Below are positions 1-6,253 of a DNA stretch of 9,995 bases, one piece after another. The stretch lies in contig CAKSUH010000038.1 of assembly GCA_934500855.1 (NCBI GenBank), forward strand, positions 1 through 9,995. The letters are read 5' to 3'. The notes beneath the pieces were generated by a model that was given only the letters and a program-made list of their open reading frames with translations, was not told the DNA's origin and searched no databases. The DNA is from an uncultured Eubacteriales bacterium (GTDB taxonomy: Bacteria; Bacillota; Clostridia; Oscillospirales; CAG-272). The position numbers and the translations under genes are program-made. Within the stretch, counting starts at the first letter, position 1. Each line of letters opens with the position of its first letter.

Positions 1-1001
1 TCGGAAACATCATTGCGTGGGGCGTGGGCGGTTGGATGGTGATACAGGACTACGGCGGCATGACCTACGGAAAACTGCTGACGGTGATTGCGTACATGAA
101 TATGATTTATTCTCCGCTGTTCTTCTTTTCGGATATGATGAACCGCTCCGCCGACTGCACCAACGCACTCCGCCGCCTGTATGAAATCATGGACGCGGAG
201 CCGGATGTGCGCGAAAAGCCGGACGCGCTCCGTCCCGAAACGATTGACGGCAGCGTGGAATTCGACCGTGTTTCCTTTTCCTACCGCAAGGGCAGGCGGG
301 TGATCGACGATGTGAGCTTTTCGGTCCCGTCGGGCGGCGTACTCGGCATTGTGGGACACACGGGCGCGGGAAAAAGCACTCTGGCGAATCTGCTCATGCG
401 CCTGTATGACCCCGATGAGGGAGAGATCCGCATCGGCGGGATTCCCGTAAAGGATCTTTCGCTTGAAACGGTTTACCGCAACATTGCGATCGTGTCGCAG
501 GAGACTTACCTTTTTATGGGAACGATCCTCGACAACATCCGCTATGCCAAGCCCGAGGCGGGCTATGACGAGGTAATCGAAGCGGCGAAATGCGCGGGCG
601 CGCACGACTTCATTGTCCGTTTGCCGAACGGGTATCATACCCGCGTCGGGTTCGGCTTTCAGGAACTTTCGGGCGGGGAACGGCAACGCATTTCCATCGC
701 GCGGGCGATTCTGAAGGACCCGAAAATTCTGATTCTCGACGAGGCGACAGCGGCGATGGATACCGCCACCGAGCGCAGGATCCGCGAGGCGCTCTCGAAG
801 CTGATTGTGGGCAAGACCACCATCATGATCGCACATCGGCTTTCGACTCTGCGCGATGCGGACGAGCTGATCGTGATCGAACACGGGAAGGTTGCCGAAA
901 AGGGAACGCATCGCGAGTTGCTTGCCGAAACGGACGGAATCTACCGCAGACTGTACACACTGCAATCGGAAGCCCTGCGACAGGCGGGCATTGCGGAATG
1001 A
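1..1001 (+). CDS. ABC exporter half-transporter, ATP-binding and C-terminal membrane part (5' truncated)
   Basis: This is the C-terminal part of an ABC exporter subunit with fused membrane and ATPase domains. The frame is open from base 3, so the gene begins upstream of the window and most of its membrane domain is missing. What remains is the end of the last membrane helix (around bases 60-140) and a complete nucleotide-binding domain. Visible motifs are Walker A GHTGAGKS (354-377), Q-loop VSQE, signature LSGGERQ (from 666), Walker B ILILDEAT with the catalytic Glu at 741-743, and the AHRLST H-loop. The D-loop reads AAMD instead of the usual SALD. The stretch before the signature (VGFGFQE) lacks the VGERG motif common in exporters. 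It lies 18 bases before a DUF1854 gene and is followed by a second ABC half, so a heterodimeric exporter is likely (inference). Both ATP sites look consensus. The substrate cannot be told from sequence. Confidence 0.93.
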   Translation, partial: GNIIAWGVGGWMVIQDYGGMTYGKLLTVIAYMNMIYSPLFFFSDMMNRSADCTNALRRLYEIMDAEPDVREKPDALRPETIDGSVEFDRVSFSYRKGRRVIDDVSFSVPSGGVLGIVGHTGAGKSTLANLLMRLYDPDEGEIRIGGIPVKDLSLETVYRNIAIVSQETYLFMGTILDNIRYAKPEAGYDEVIEAAKCAGAHDFIVRLPNGYHTRVGFGFQELSGGERQRISIARAILKDPKILILDEATAAMDTATERRIREALSKLIVGKTTIMIAHRLSTLRDADELIVIEHGKVAEKGTHRELLAETDGIYRRLYTLQSEALRQAGIAE

Positions 1002-1002
1002 G

Positions 1003-1010
1003 AGGAGGAG
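1003..1010 (+). promoter_or_regulatory. Ribosome binding site of the DUF1854 gene
   Basis: The purine run AGGAGGAG lies 9 bases before the ATG at 1020. It supports that start over the in-frame ATG at 1134, whose only upstream match (GAGG, 1128-1131) is 2 bases away, too close to work well. Confidence 0.75.
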
Positions 1011-1019
1011 AGAAACACC

Positions 1020-1619
1020 ATGACGGGACACGGAATGCCGCCCCCGCCGCCCTTTGGCGGACGGAGAGGCGGAGACGCGGAGCGGAAACGCCCCGAAGGG
1101 GACAGGGCTTGCCGGGAACGGACATTTGAGGAAATGGCGGTTACGGTCTGGCTGACTCCCGAAAACGCGAATTTTGAAAAGAAGAACGGACTGCTGTACC
1201 TGACGCTTGACGGCAGGGAAACGCGGGTGAACCTCTGTCGCGAATTCCCGTTTGAGTTGCCGTGGGAATATATTTCGGCGTTGGACCCGGACGGGGAAGA
1301 ACGCGGCATCATCCGTTCCACCGCCCTGTTTGACGGGGAAGCACGCGCACTTTTGGAGGACGAACTGCGCCTGCGCTACTACGCGCCGCAGATTACCTCC
1401 ATTCTGCGTGTGCGCGAAAAATACGGCTTCTCCTATTGGACGGTTATGACTGCCGACGCGGGAAAGGTGACCTTCACCCTTCAGGATCCCTACCGCGCGA
1501 TCTTCCGCATAGGGGAGAAGTCGGTTACCTTTACGGATGTGGACGGGAACCGATATGAGATTCCCGATCTTGCCGCACTGGACCGTCACAGTCGAAAACG
1601 GCTGGACCTGTACATCTGA
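1020..1619 (+). CDS. DUF1854 family protein, probable accessory of the flanking ABC exporter
   Basis: A 199-residue soluble protein with no signal peptide or membrane segment. Residues 42-199 match my memory of the DUF1854 family: an opening WLTPENANF, then RVNLCREFPF, a central EDELRLRYYAPQITSIL, YWTV, and a closing TDVDGNRYEIPDL with a basic C-terminus. The biochemical role of the family is not known to me. Members sit beside ABC exporters, and in some proteobacteria such pairs are labelled cyanophycin-associated. No cyanophycin gene is visible here. Residues 1-38 are an extra low-complexity head with five consecutive prolines (7-11), glycines and many charged residues. The strong ribosome binding site supports the early start, but a shorter protein from Met39 (base 1134) is possible. 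The gene sits 18 bases after one ABC half and 6 bases before the other, so all three are surely cotranscribed. A cytosolic role with the exporter is an inference. Confidence 0.85.
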   Translation: MTGHGMPPPPPFGGRRGGDAERKRPEGDRACRERTFEEMAVTVWLTPENANFEKKNGLLYLTLDGRETRVNLCREFPFELPWEYISALDPDGEERGIIRSTALFDGEARALLEDELRLRYYAPQITSILRVREKYGFSYWTVMTADAGKVTFTLQDPYRAIFRIGEKSVTFTDVDGNRYEIPDLAALDRHSRKRLDLYI

Positions 1620-1625
1620 GGTGGC

Positions 1626-3833
1626 ATGATGCGAATTTTGCGAATGCGAAAGCGAAAAAAGGAGCCGACGGCAACGGAGCGTCTGTTTGCCGTCTCGCCG
1701 GTGTACCGTCAAAATCCGCCGCGAGCCTGTCTTGCCACCGATCTTTCCGCCACCGTGGCGGGAAAGCGGTGCGAGACGCTGTCGGTCTGCACTGCCGACG
1801 CTTTGGAGATTTGGGAGGATGGAAAACGGACGCGCTCGATTCCGCTCTGCGAACTGTCCCGTGCAGTCTCGACGGGAGGCACGGGAAGCGTGGAAATCAT
1901 CGCCGAAACGCAGACGGGAGACGCACTTCTGCTTGCCCGCGGGACGGCGAAATGCACCTCCGACGCCGCATCGTTTGTGAGGACGGTCAACCGGGTTCTG
2001 CGCAGAGTATCGGGCGATGCCGACCGAATGGCCGATGAGCCTGCGGAGTCCCGACTTCCGCAGACCTCGGCAAAATCGGCGTTCCTCCGCCTGTTGCGGC
2101 TTGCCAAACCGGAGTTCGGTTTGATTGCGCTGACCATGCTGTTTTTCTTTGCATCGACTGCGGTCAGTCTGATCATTCCGTTCATCAACCGCCACATGGT
2201 GGACGACTACATCCGAAATCCGGGAGCCTCGGCATATCTTGCGGGCTTCATCGGCGTCATCCTGACGCTTCTTGCGGTCAATCTTGCAGGACGGCTGTTC
2301 GGAATGGCGCGGACCTGGTTCCTCACGGTTGCGGGAAACCGATTGGTTGTGCGCTTGCGGGATACGGTATTCCGTCGGGTGCAGGAAATGTCGGTCGGCA
2401 GCGTTTACCGCATGACCTCGGGGGAACTGATGAAGCGGGTGAACGGGGATACGAACCGCATCCGGAATTTCATTGTCGATGTGCTTCCGAACATCCTGCA
2501 GCAGGGGCTTCTGCTCCTTGCCGTTTCGGGGTATCTGGTTTGGGTGGATTGGCGTCTGGCGCTGATGATCCTGTTGCCCGCGCCGATTATCACACTGGGA
2601 TTTCGGATGTTCCGACGCTTTTTCGCGCAGCTGGCGCGACGGACGCGCGATCTCAATGCACGCGGGAATGCGGTTCTGCACGATGTGTTTTCCGGCATCC
2701 GTGTTGTCAAAGCGTACGGAATGGAAAAGCGGGAGGAGGAGCGCTTTGTCTCCATGGCGGCAACCGAGCGCGACGCGCAGCTGCGACAGGAGAAAATCTG
2801 GGCGATCCTGATGCCGATTCTGAATTTTTTCATGGGGATCGGGGAATTCATCCTTCTGTATTTTGTGGGCAGTAAAATGATTGCGGGCGAAATGACAGCG
2901 GGCGAAATGTCCCAGCTTTCCTCTTATGCGGGCATGATCTATTCGCCTCTCGCGGTGCTTATCCGGGTGCCGCGGCAGTTGGCGCACACGGCGGTGTCGC
3001 TTTCCAATGTGTTCGGACTTCTGGACGCGCCGGACGAGGTTGCCGACAGCCGCAATCCGACCGTTCCGACCGAGGTGCGCGGGGACATCGAAATCGATCG
3101 CGTGTCGTTCGGCTACGGGGACGGAGACGAAGTTCTGCATGACATCAGTCTGCATATCGCGCCAGGAGAATTCATCGGGCTTGTCGGACGGTCCGGGGTC
3201 GGAAAATCGACGCTGATTAACCTGTTGATGCGGATGTATGATGTGGATGACGGAGCAATCCGACTGGACGGAGTGGATATCCGCGACATTCCGCAGGCGG
3301 AGTTGCGGCGGCATATCGGCGTGGTGCTCCAGGAAAATTTCCTGTTTGCGGGGAGCGTCTGGCAGAATCTGACCTACGCAAAGCCCGACGCAACGCGGGA
3401 TGAGGTGATCCGCGCGGCGAAGTACGCGTGCGCGCACGAATTCATTGTGAATCTGCCGGACGGATACAATACCAACATCGGAGAACGCGGCTACACACTC
3501 TCGGGCGGGGAGCGCCAGCGGATTGCGATTGCGCGCGCGCTGTTGCATGATCCGAAGCTCCTGATTCTGGACGAGGCGACCTCGGCGCTGGATACCGAAA
3601 CCGAGAAGATGATTCAGGATTCCCTTGCATTCCTGACCGAAAAACGCACCACGGTTGCCATTGCGCACCGCCTTTCCACGCTTCGCTCCGCCACGCGGCT
3701 TGTGGTTCTGGACGGCGGTCGGGTTGCCGAAACGGGAACGCATGACGAGCTGATGGCGCGCCGCGGCATTTACTATGGCTTGGTTATGGCACAGCGCGAA
3801 ATGACCCGCATGACGGAAATGACAGAGGAGTAA
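1626..3833 (+). CDS. ABC exporter half-transporter (permease-ATPase) with N-terminal PH-like domain
   Basis: A 735-residue fused ABC exporter half, about 150 residues longer than the usual 570-600. Residues 1-15 are very basic. Residues 35-128 look like a small beta-rich domain ending in a helix (SDAASFVRTVNRVLRR), compatible with a bacterial PH-like fold. Residues 129-150 are a linker. The six-helix type 1 exporter membrane domain covers about 152-465, with helices near 165-187, 203-228, 283-305, 309-327, 391-415 and 430-448. The ATPase domain covers about 485-735: Walker A GRSGVGKS 521-528, Q-loop VLQE, GERGYT before signature LSGGERQ from 625, Walker B Asp649-Glu650, H-loop His681. It follows the DUF1854 gene by 6 bases and probably pairs with the first ABC half. 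The start is uncertain: ATG 1626 and ATG 1629 are both in frame, and the GAGGTGG at 1618-1624 is better spaced for 1629. Substrate unknown. Confidence 0.92.
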   Translation: MMRILRMRKRKKEPTATERLFAVSPVYRQNPPRACLATDLSATVAGKRCETLSVCTADALEIWEDGKRTRSIPLCELSRAVSTGGTGSVEIIAETQTGDALLLARGTAKCTSDAASFVRTVNRVLRRVSGDADRMADEPAESRLPQTSAKSAFLRLLRLAKPEFGLIALTMLFFFASTAVSLIIPFINRHMVDDYIRNPGASAYLAGFIGVILTLLAVNLAGRLFGMARTWFLTVAGNRLVVRLRDTVFRRVQEMSVGSVYRMTSGELMKRVNGDTNRIRNFIVDVLPNILQQGLLLLAVSGYLVWVDWRLALMILLPAPIITLGFRMFRRFFAQLARRTRDLNARGNAVLHDVFSGIRVVKAYGMEKREEERFVSMAATERDAQLRQEKIWAILMPILNFFMGIGEFILLYFVGSKMIAGEMTAGEMSQLSSYAGMIYSPLAVLIRVPRQLAHTAVSLSNVFGLLDAPDEVADSRNPTVPTEVRGDIEIDRVSFGYGDGDEVLHDISLHIAPGEFIGLVGRSGVGKSTLINLLMRMYDVDDGAIRLDGVDIRDIPQAELRRHIGVVLQENFLFAGSVWQNLTYAKPDATRDEVIRAAKYACAHEFIVNLPDGYNTNIGERGYTLSGGERQRIAIARALLHDPKLLILDEATSALDTETEKMIQDSLAFLTEKRTTVAIAHRLSTLRSATRLVVLDGGRVAETGTHDELMARRGIYYGLVMAQREMTRMTEMTEE

Positions 3834-3836
3834 AAA

Positions 3837-3879
3837 ATCGGGAAAGCCCCCGGGACGCCGTCCCGGGGGCTTTCCCGAT
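3837..3879 (+). terminator. Perfect 20-bp hairpin after the ABC/DUF1854 operon
   Basis: Bases 3837-3856 pair perfectly with 3860-3879 around a 3-base GCC loop, giving a very GC-rich stem four bases after the stop codon of the second ABC gene. It most likely ends the export operon. No T-run follows directly on the + strand; the nearest is TTTT at 3889-3892. Instead a run of A precedes the stem, so the classical stem-plus-U-tract layout exists only for leftward transcription. Confidence 0.75.
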
Positions 3880-3950
3880 CCTGCGTGATTTTCGCCAAAA
3901 GTCTGCACATTTGCCGCGTAAAAATGATAGAAAACGGGAGCGGAATTCTA

Positions 3951-3979
3951 TTGACATCACACGGAAAGCATGGTATAAT
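3951..3979 (+). promoter_or_regulatory. Consensus extended -10 sigma-A promoter for the GH78-like gene
   Basis: TTGACA at 3951-3956 and TATAAT at 3974-3979 are both perfect consensus, separated by 17 bases, with a TGn extended -10 element (TGG, 3971-3973). Transcription should start near 3985-3987, leaving a leader of about 26 bases with an AGGAGGT-like site (CGGAGGT, 3998-4004) 7 bases before the ATG at 4012. I see no palindrome or riboswitch around it, so strong, largely constitutive expression is expected (inference). Confidence 0.88.
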
Positions 3980-4011
3980 AAAATCGGTAAAAATCCTCGG
4001 AGGTACATACG

Positions 4012-6087
4012 ATGTTTCGGACAGCAAAGCCGATTTATGTAAAAGAACTGAGCGGAGTGATGAACGGCTTCGCAACCTTTGCGGCGCAGGTTGACTCGCT
4101 TTCGGGCGCGGAACTGCACATCTGCGCGGCGGACCTTTACCGCGTGTCGGTCAACGGGCGCTTTGTCGCGGCGGGACCCGCACGGACCGCAAAGGGTTAC
4201 GCCCGCATGGACCGCATCCCGCTGGACGGGCTGGGCAGAAAATCGGGAAACCAGATCATCATCTCGGTTCTCGGCTACGGTTGCCGATCCCTGTCGACCG
4301 TTCTGCAGCCCATGTTTCTGTGGGCGGAGGTCGTGCGGAACGGAGAGGTCCTTGCGGCAACCGGGCGCGACTTTGACTGCTTCCTCTCCGATGCAAAAAA
4401 ACGCAAATGCGCGCGCTACTCGACCCAGCGCCATTTTGTGGAGGAGTGGGACCTGCGGTGCTCGCTCTATGGGCGGTCCGTGCCCGTGGCGGTTATGGAA
4501 AACCCGCCTCAGGTGATTGAGCGCGTTGCGCCTTATCCGTTCTATTCTCCGATCCGCCTGTCCTGTGCATCGTCGGTCGGACGGTTTGAAGCGGACCCGA
4601 GCGCGGAAATCCGAAAAAATTTCTATTCCTTCCCGCTGTCCGAACGGTGGGGATATTATCCCGAAAACGAGGTGGAACGGCACTCCTATGAATGGGTGCA
4701 GGGACAAAAACAGATTCGGGAAGCGGGGCTGACCGCAATGCCGCTCGGCGTGGCGGAGGGACATTACGCGATTTTTGATTTTACCCGCATGGAAACGGGA
4801 TTCCTGCGGTTGCTCGGAACCGCGCAGGACGGAACCGAAGTGGTTGTGGCGTTTTCCGAGGACGCATCGCCCGATCGCTTTGCGTTCACCGATATGCACG
4901 CGCACAATGTGATCGATCTGACGCTCGGCGGACGGTTTGATTTCCTTTCCTTTGAACCGTATACGCTGAAATACGCGGCGGTCTTTGTGAAAAAAGGGGA
5001 CCTGTGGCTGGATGGCTTCGGAATCAGAGGCTTTGCGGGAAATGTGACGGATGTGTCGGTCCCCGAAGCGATTACGGACCCATGCCTGCGTGAAATTTAT
5101 ATGGGCGCGGTGCGGACTTTTGCGCACAATGCGGTCGATCTTTACACCGACTGCCCCTCGCGCGAGCGTGCGGGATGGCTCTGCGACAGCTACTTTACGG
5201 CAAAAGCGGAGTACTGCCTGCACGGAAGCACGGCGGTAGAGGACGCGTTTCTGGAGAATTTCCGCCTGTTTGAAAACGGGGGAGAATACCCGGAGGGCGT
5301 GCTTCCGATGTGCTATCCGTCCGAGATGCAGGATGACGGAAAGTTCATTCCGCAGTGGACGATGTGGTACATTCTGGAAGTTGCGGACTATGTAACGAAT
5401 CGCGGACACGGCAACGACCGCGAAAAATTCCGCAAGTCGGTTTACGGGTTGCTGGATTTCTACAGCCGCTATGAGAATGCGGACGGACTGCTGGAAAAGC
5501 TCCCGTCCTGGAACTTTGTTGAATGGAGCCGCGCGAACAATTGGACGCAGGATGTCAATTATCCGACCAACTTTCTCTATGCGGAGGTTCTGCGCTGTGT
5601 CGGGCGTCTGTTCGGCGACCGTGCGGCGGGCGAAAAGGCGGAGAAGGTTGCGCGCGAGACCGTGCGGCAGTCCTTTGACGGGCGCGTGTTCCTTGACCAC
5701 GCGGTGCGGAAGGACGGCGGGCTGATGCGGTGCGCGGATTGCTCCGAGGCGGGACAGTACTACGCGATCCTGTTCGGCGGGATTGATATGAAGGCTCCCG
5801 AATACGCGGAACTGCGGCATTTGGTTCTGGAGGTGTTCGGCGCGGACCGTACTGTTTTGCTTGAGGAAATCGCGCCGATTAACGCATTTATCGGAGCGTA
5901 TCTGCGCTTGGAGGCTTTGCTGAAGATGGGTGAGAATGAGGCGGTTTTGCACAGTCTGACCACTTTCTTCGGCGGTATGGCAGGGGAAACCGGAACGCTT
6001 TGGGAATACCGTGAACGCCACGGAAGCCGCGACCATGGGTTTGCGTCCTATGCGCTGGTTGCTATGAGAGCGGCACTCGGAATCTGA
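4012..6087 (+). CDS. GH78-like (alpha-L-rhamnosidase-type) glycosidase, cytoplasmic
   Basis: A 691-residue protein of the alpha-L-rhamnosidase (GH78-like) group with no signal peptide, so it should act on sugars or glycosides already taken up. Residues about 25-130 form the N-terminal beta-sandwich typical of the group (YRVSVNGRFV from Tyr43, then GPAR). A second beta-rich part includes YAIFDFTRMETGFL from residue 252. The (alpha/alpha)6 barrel runs from about 350 to the end. The active-site motif DCPSRERAGWLCD (380-392) gives Asp380, Glu385 as probable general acid, Trp389 and Asp392. GTLWE with Glu665 as probable base, followed by SRDHGFASYA with His675, corresponds to the WE...NHY block of GH78. 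The protein stops shortly after this, so the C-terminal beta-sandwich of many GH78 enzymes is absent. The gene stands alone between two terminators. The fold is clear; rhamnose as substrate is not proven, and other deoxy or plant glycosides are possible. Confidence 0.8.
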   Translation: MFRTAKPIYVKELSGVMNGFATFAAQVDSLSGAELHICAADLYRVSVNGRFVAAGPARTAKGYARMDRIPLDGLGRKSGNQIIISVLGYGCRSLSTVLQPMFLWAEVVRNGEVLAATGRDFDCFLSDAKKRKCARYSTQRHFVEEWDLRCSLYGRSVPVAVMENPPQVIERVAPYPFYSPIRLSCASSVGRFEADPSAEIRKNFYSFPLSERWGYYPENEVERHSYEWVQGQKQIREAGLTAMPLGVAEGHYAIFDFTRMETGFLRLLGTAQDGTEVVVAFSEDASPDRFAFTDMHAHNVIDLTLGGRFDFLSFEPYTLKYAAVFVKKGDLWLDGFGIRGFAGNVTDVSVPEAITDPCLREIYMGAVRTFAHNAVDLYTDCPSRERAGWLCDSYFTAKAEYCLHGSTAVEDAFLENFRLFENGGEYPEGVLPMCYPSEMQDDGKFIPQWTMWYILEVADYVTNRGHGNDREKFRKSVYGLLDFYSRYENADGLLEKLPSWNFVEWSRANNWTQDVNYPTNFLYAEVLRCVGRLFGDRAAGEKAEKVARETVRQSFDGRVFLDHAVRKDGGLMRCADCSEAGQYYAILFGGIDMKAPEYAELRHLVLEVFGADRTVLLEEIAPINAFIGAYLRLEALLKMGENEAVLHSLTTFFGGMAGETGTLWEYRERHGSRDHGFASYALVAMRAALGI

Positions 6088-6097
6088 GTAACCGAAC

Positions 6098-6128
6098 AAA
6101 AAATCGCGGGAAACCCCGCGATTTTTTT
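6098..6128 (+). terminator. Intrinsic terminator after the GH78-like gene
   Basis: A 13-bp perfect stem (6098-6110 with 6115-6127) with an AAAC loop. The lower stem is six A paired with a run of seven T (6122-6128), so it is a canonical intrinsic terminator and, by symmetry, could work in both directions. It starts 10 bases after the stop codon and separates the glycosidase from the cysK operon. Confidence 0.92.
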
Positions 6129-6172
6129 GATTTCCGAACCCGAAATCGAAAAAACGCGAAAAAAATTCAAAA

Positions 6173-6191
6173 ACCTATTGACAAAGTAGGT
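6173..6191. promoter_or_regulatory. Upstream palindromic operator, probable Rrf2-family (IscR/CymR-like) site
   Basis: ACCTATTGACAAAGTAGGT is an inverted repeat of the form ACCTA-N9-TAGGT. It contains the whole -35 box (6178-6183), so a bound protein would block RNA polymerase. The same spaced half-sites recur at 6217-6235. The length, the half-site sequence and the sulfur/Fe-S genes downstream point to an Rrf2-family regulator; the assignment to IscR or CymR is an inference. Confidence 0.65.
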
Positions 6192-6206
6192 AATGTGTGG
6201 TATGAT
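6178..6206 (+). promoter_or_regulatory. Sigma-A promoter of the cysK-iscSU-mnmA operon
   Basis: TTGACA (6178-6183) and TATGAT (6201-6206) are spaced by 17 bases, with a TGG extended -10 element at 6198-6200 and an A-rich stretch upstream (6141-6173) that could act as an UP element. The predicted start is near 6212-6214. It is flanked by two matching palindromes, so it is probably a strong promoter that is repressed under some condition of sulfur or Fe-S supply. Confidence 0.85.
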
Positions 6207-6216
6207 AATCACGAAA

Positions 6217-6235
6217 ACCTATCGAGTTGATAGGT
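6217..6235. promoter_or_regulatory. Downstream palindromic operator, probable Rrf2-family (IscR/CymR-like) site
   Basis: ACCTATCGAGTTGATAGGT is a 7+7 inverted repeat with a 5-base centre, and shares the ACCTA-N9-TAGGT form with the upstream site. Centre-to-centre distance is 44 bases, about four helical turns, so two dimers could sit on the same face of the DNA. It covers roughly +4 to +22 of the transcript, just before the ribosome binding site. Confidence 0.68.
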
Positions 6236-6238
6236 GAT

Positions 6239-6246
6239 AAAGGAGA
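6239..6246 (+). promoter_or_regulatory. Ribosome binding site of cysK
   Basis: AAAGGAGA lies 7 bases before the ATG at 6254 and fixes that start. The in-frame TTG at 6227 lies inside the downstream operator and has no binding site of its own. Confidence 0.85.
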
Positions 6247-6253
6247 AACTGTT

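Noticed and set aside
1..1001. Degenerate ATP site in the first ABC half, as in many heterodimeric exporters
   Set aside because: Walker A, signature LSGGE, Walker B Glu and the H-loop His are all intact, so the usual degenerate-site pattern is not present; only the loop before the signature and the D-loop are unusual.
3784..6099. Long open frame of 771 codons on the - strand opposite the GH78-like gene
   Set aside because: It mirrors the sense codons exactly in register, its product is rich in Arg, His and Gln without a recognisable domain, it has no good start region, and it runs through both neighbouring terminators. The sense protein has clear glycosidase motifs and a consensus promoter.
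6227..6253. Upstream TTG start adding nine residues to CysK
   Set aside because: The TTG lies inside the downstream operator with no binding site before it, while AAAGGAGA sits 7 bases before the ATG at 6254, which also gives a normal CysK N-terminus.
6207..6253. Possible riboswitch or T-box in the cysK leader
   Set aside because: The leader is only about 40 bases from the predicted start site to the ATG, too short for a T-box or SAM riboswitch. The structure present is the palindromic operator.
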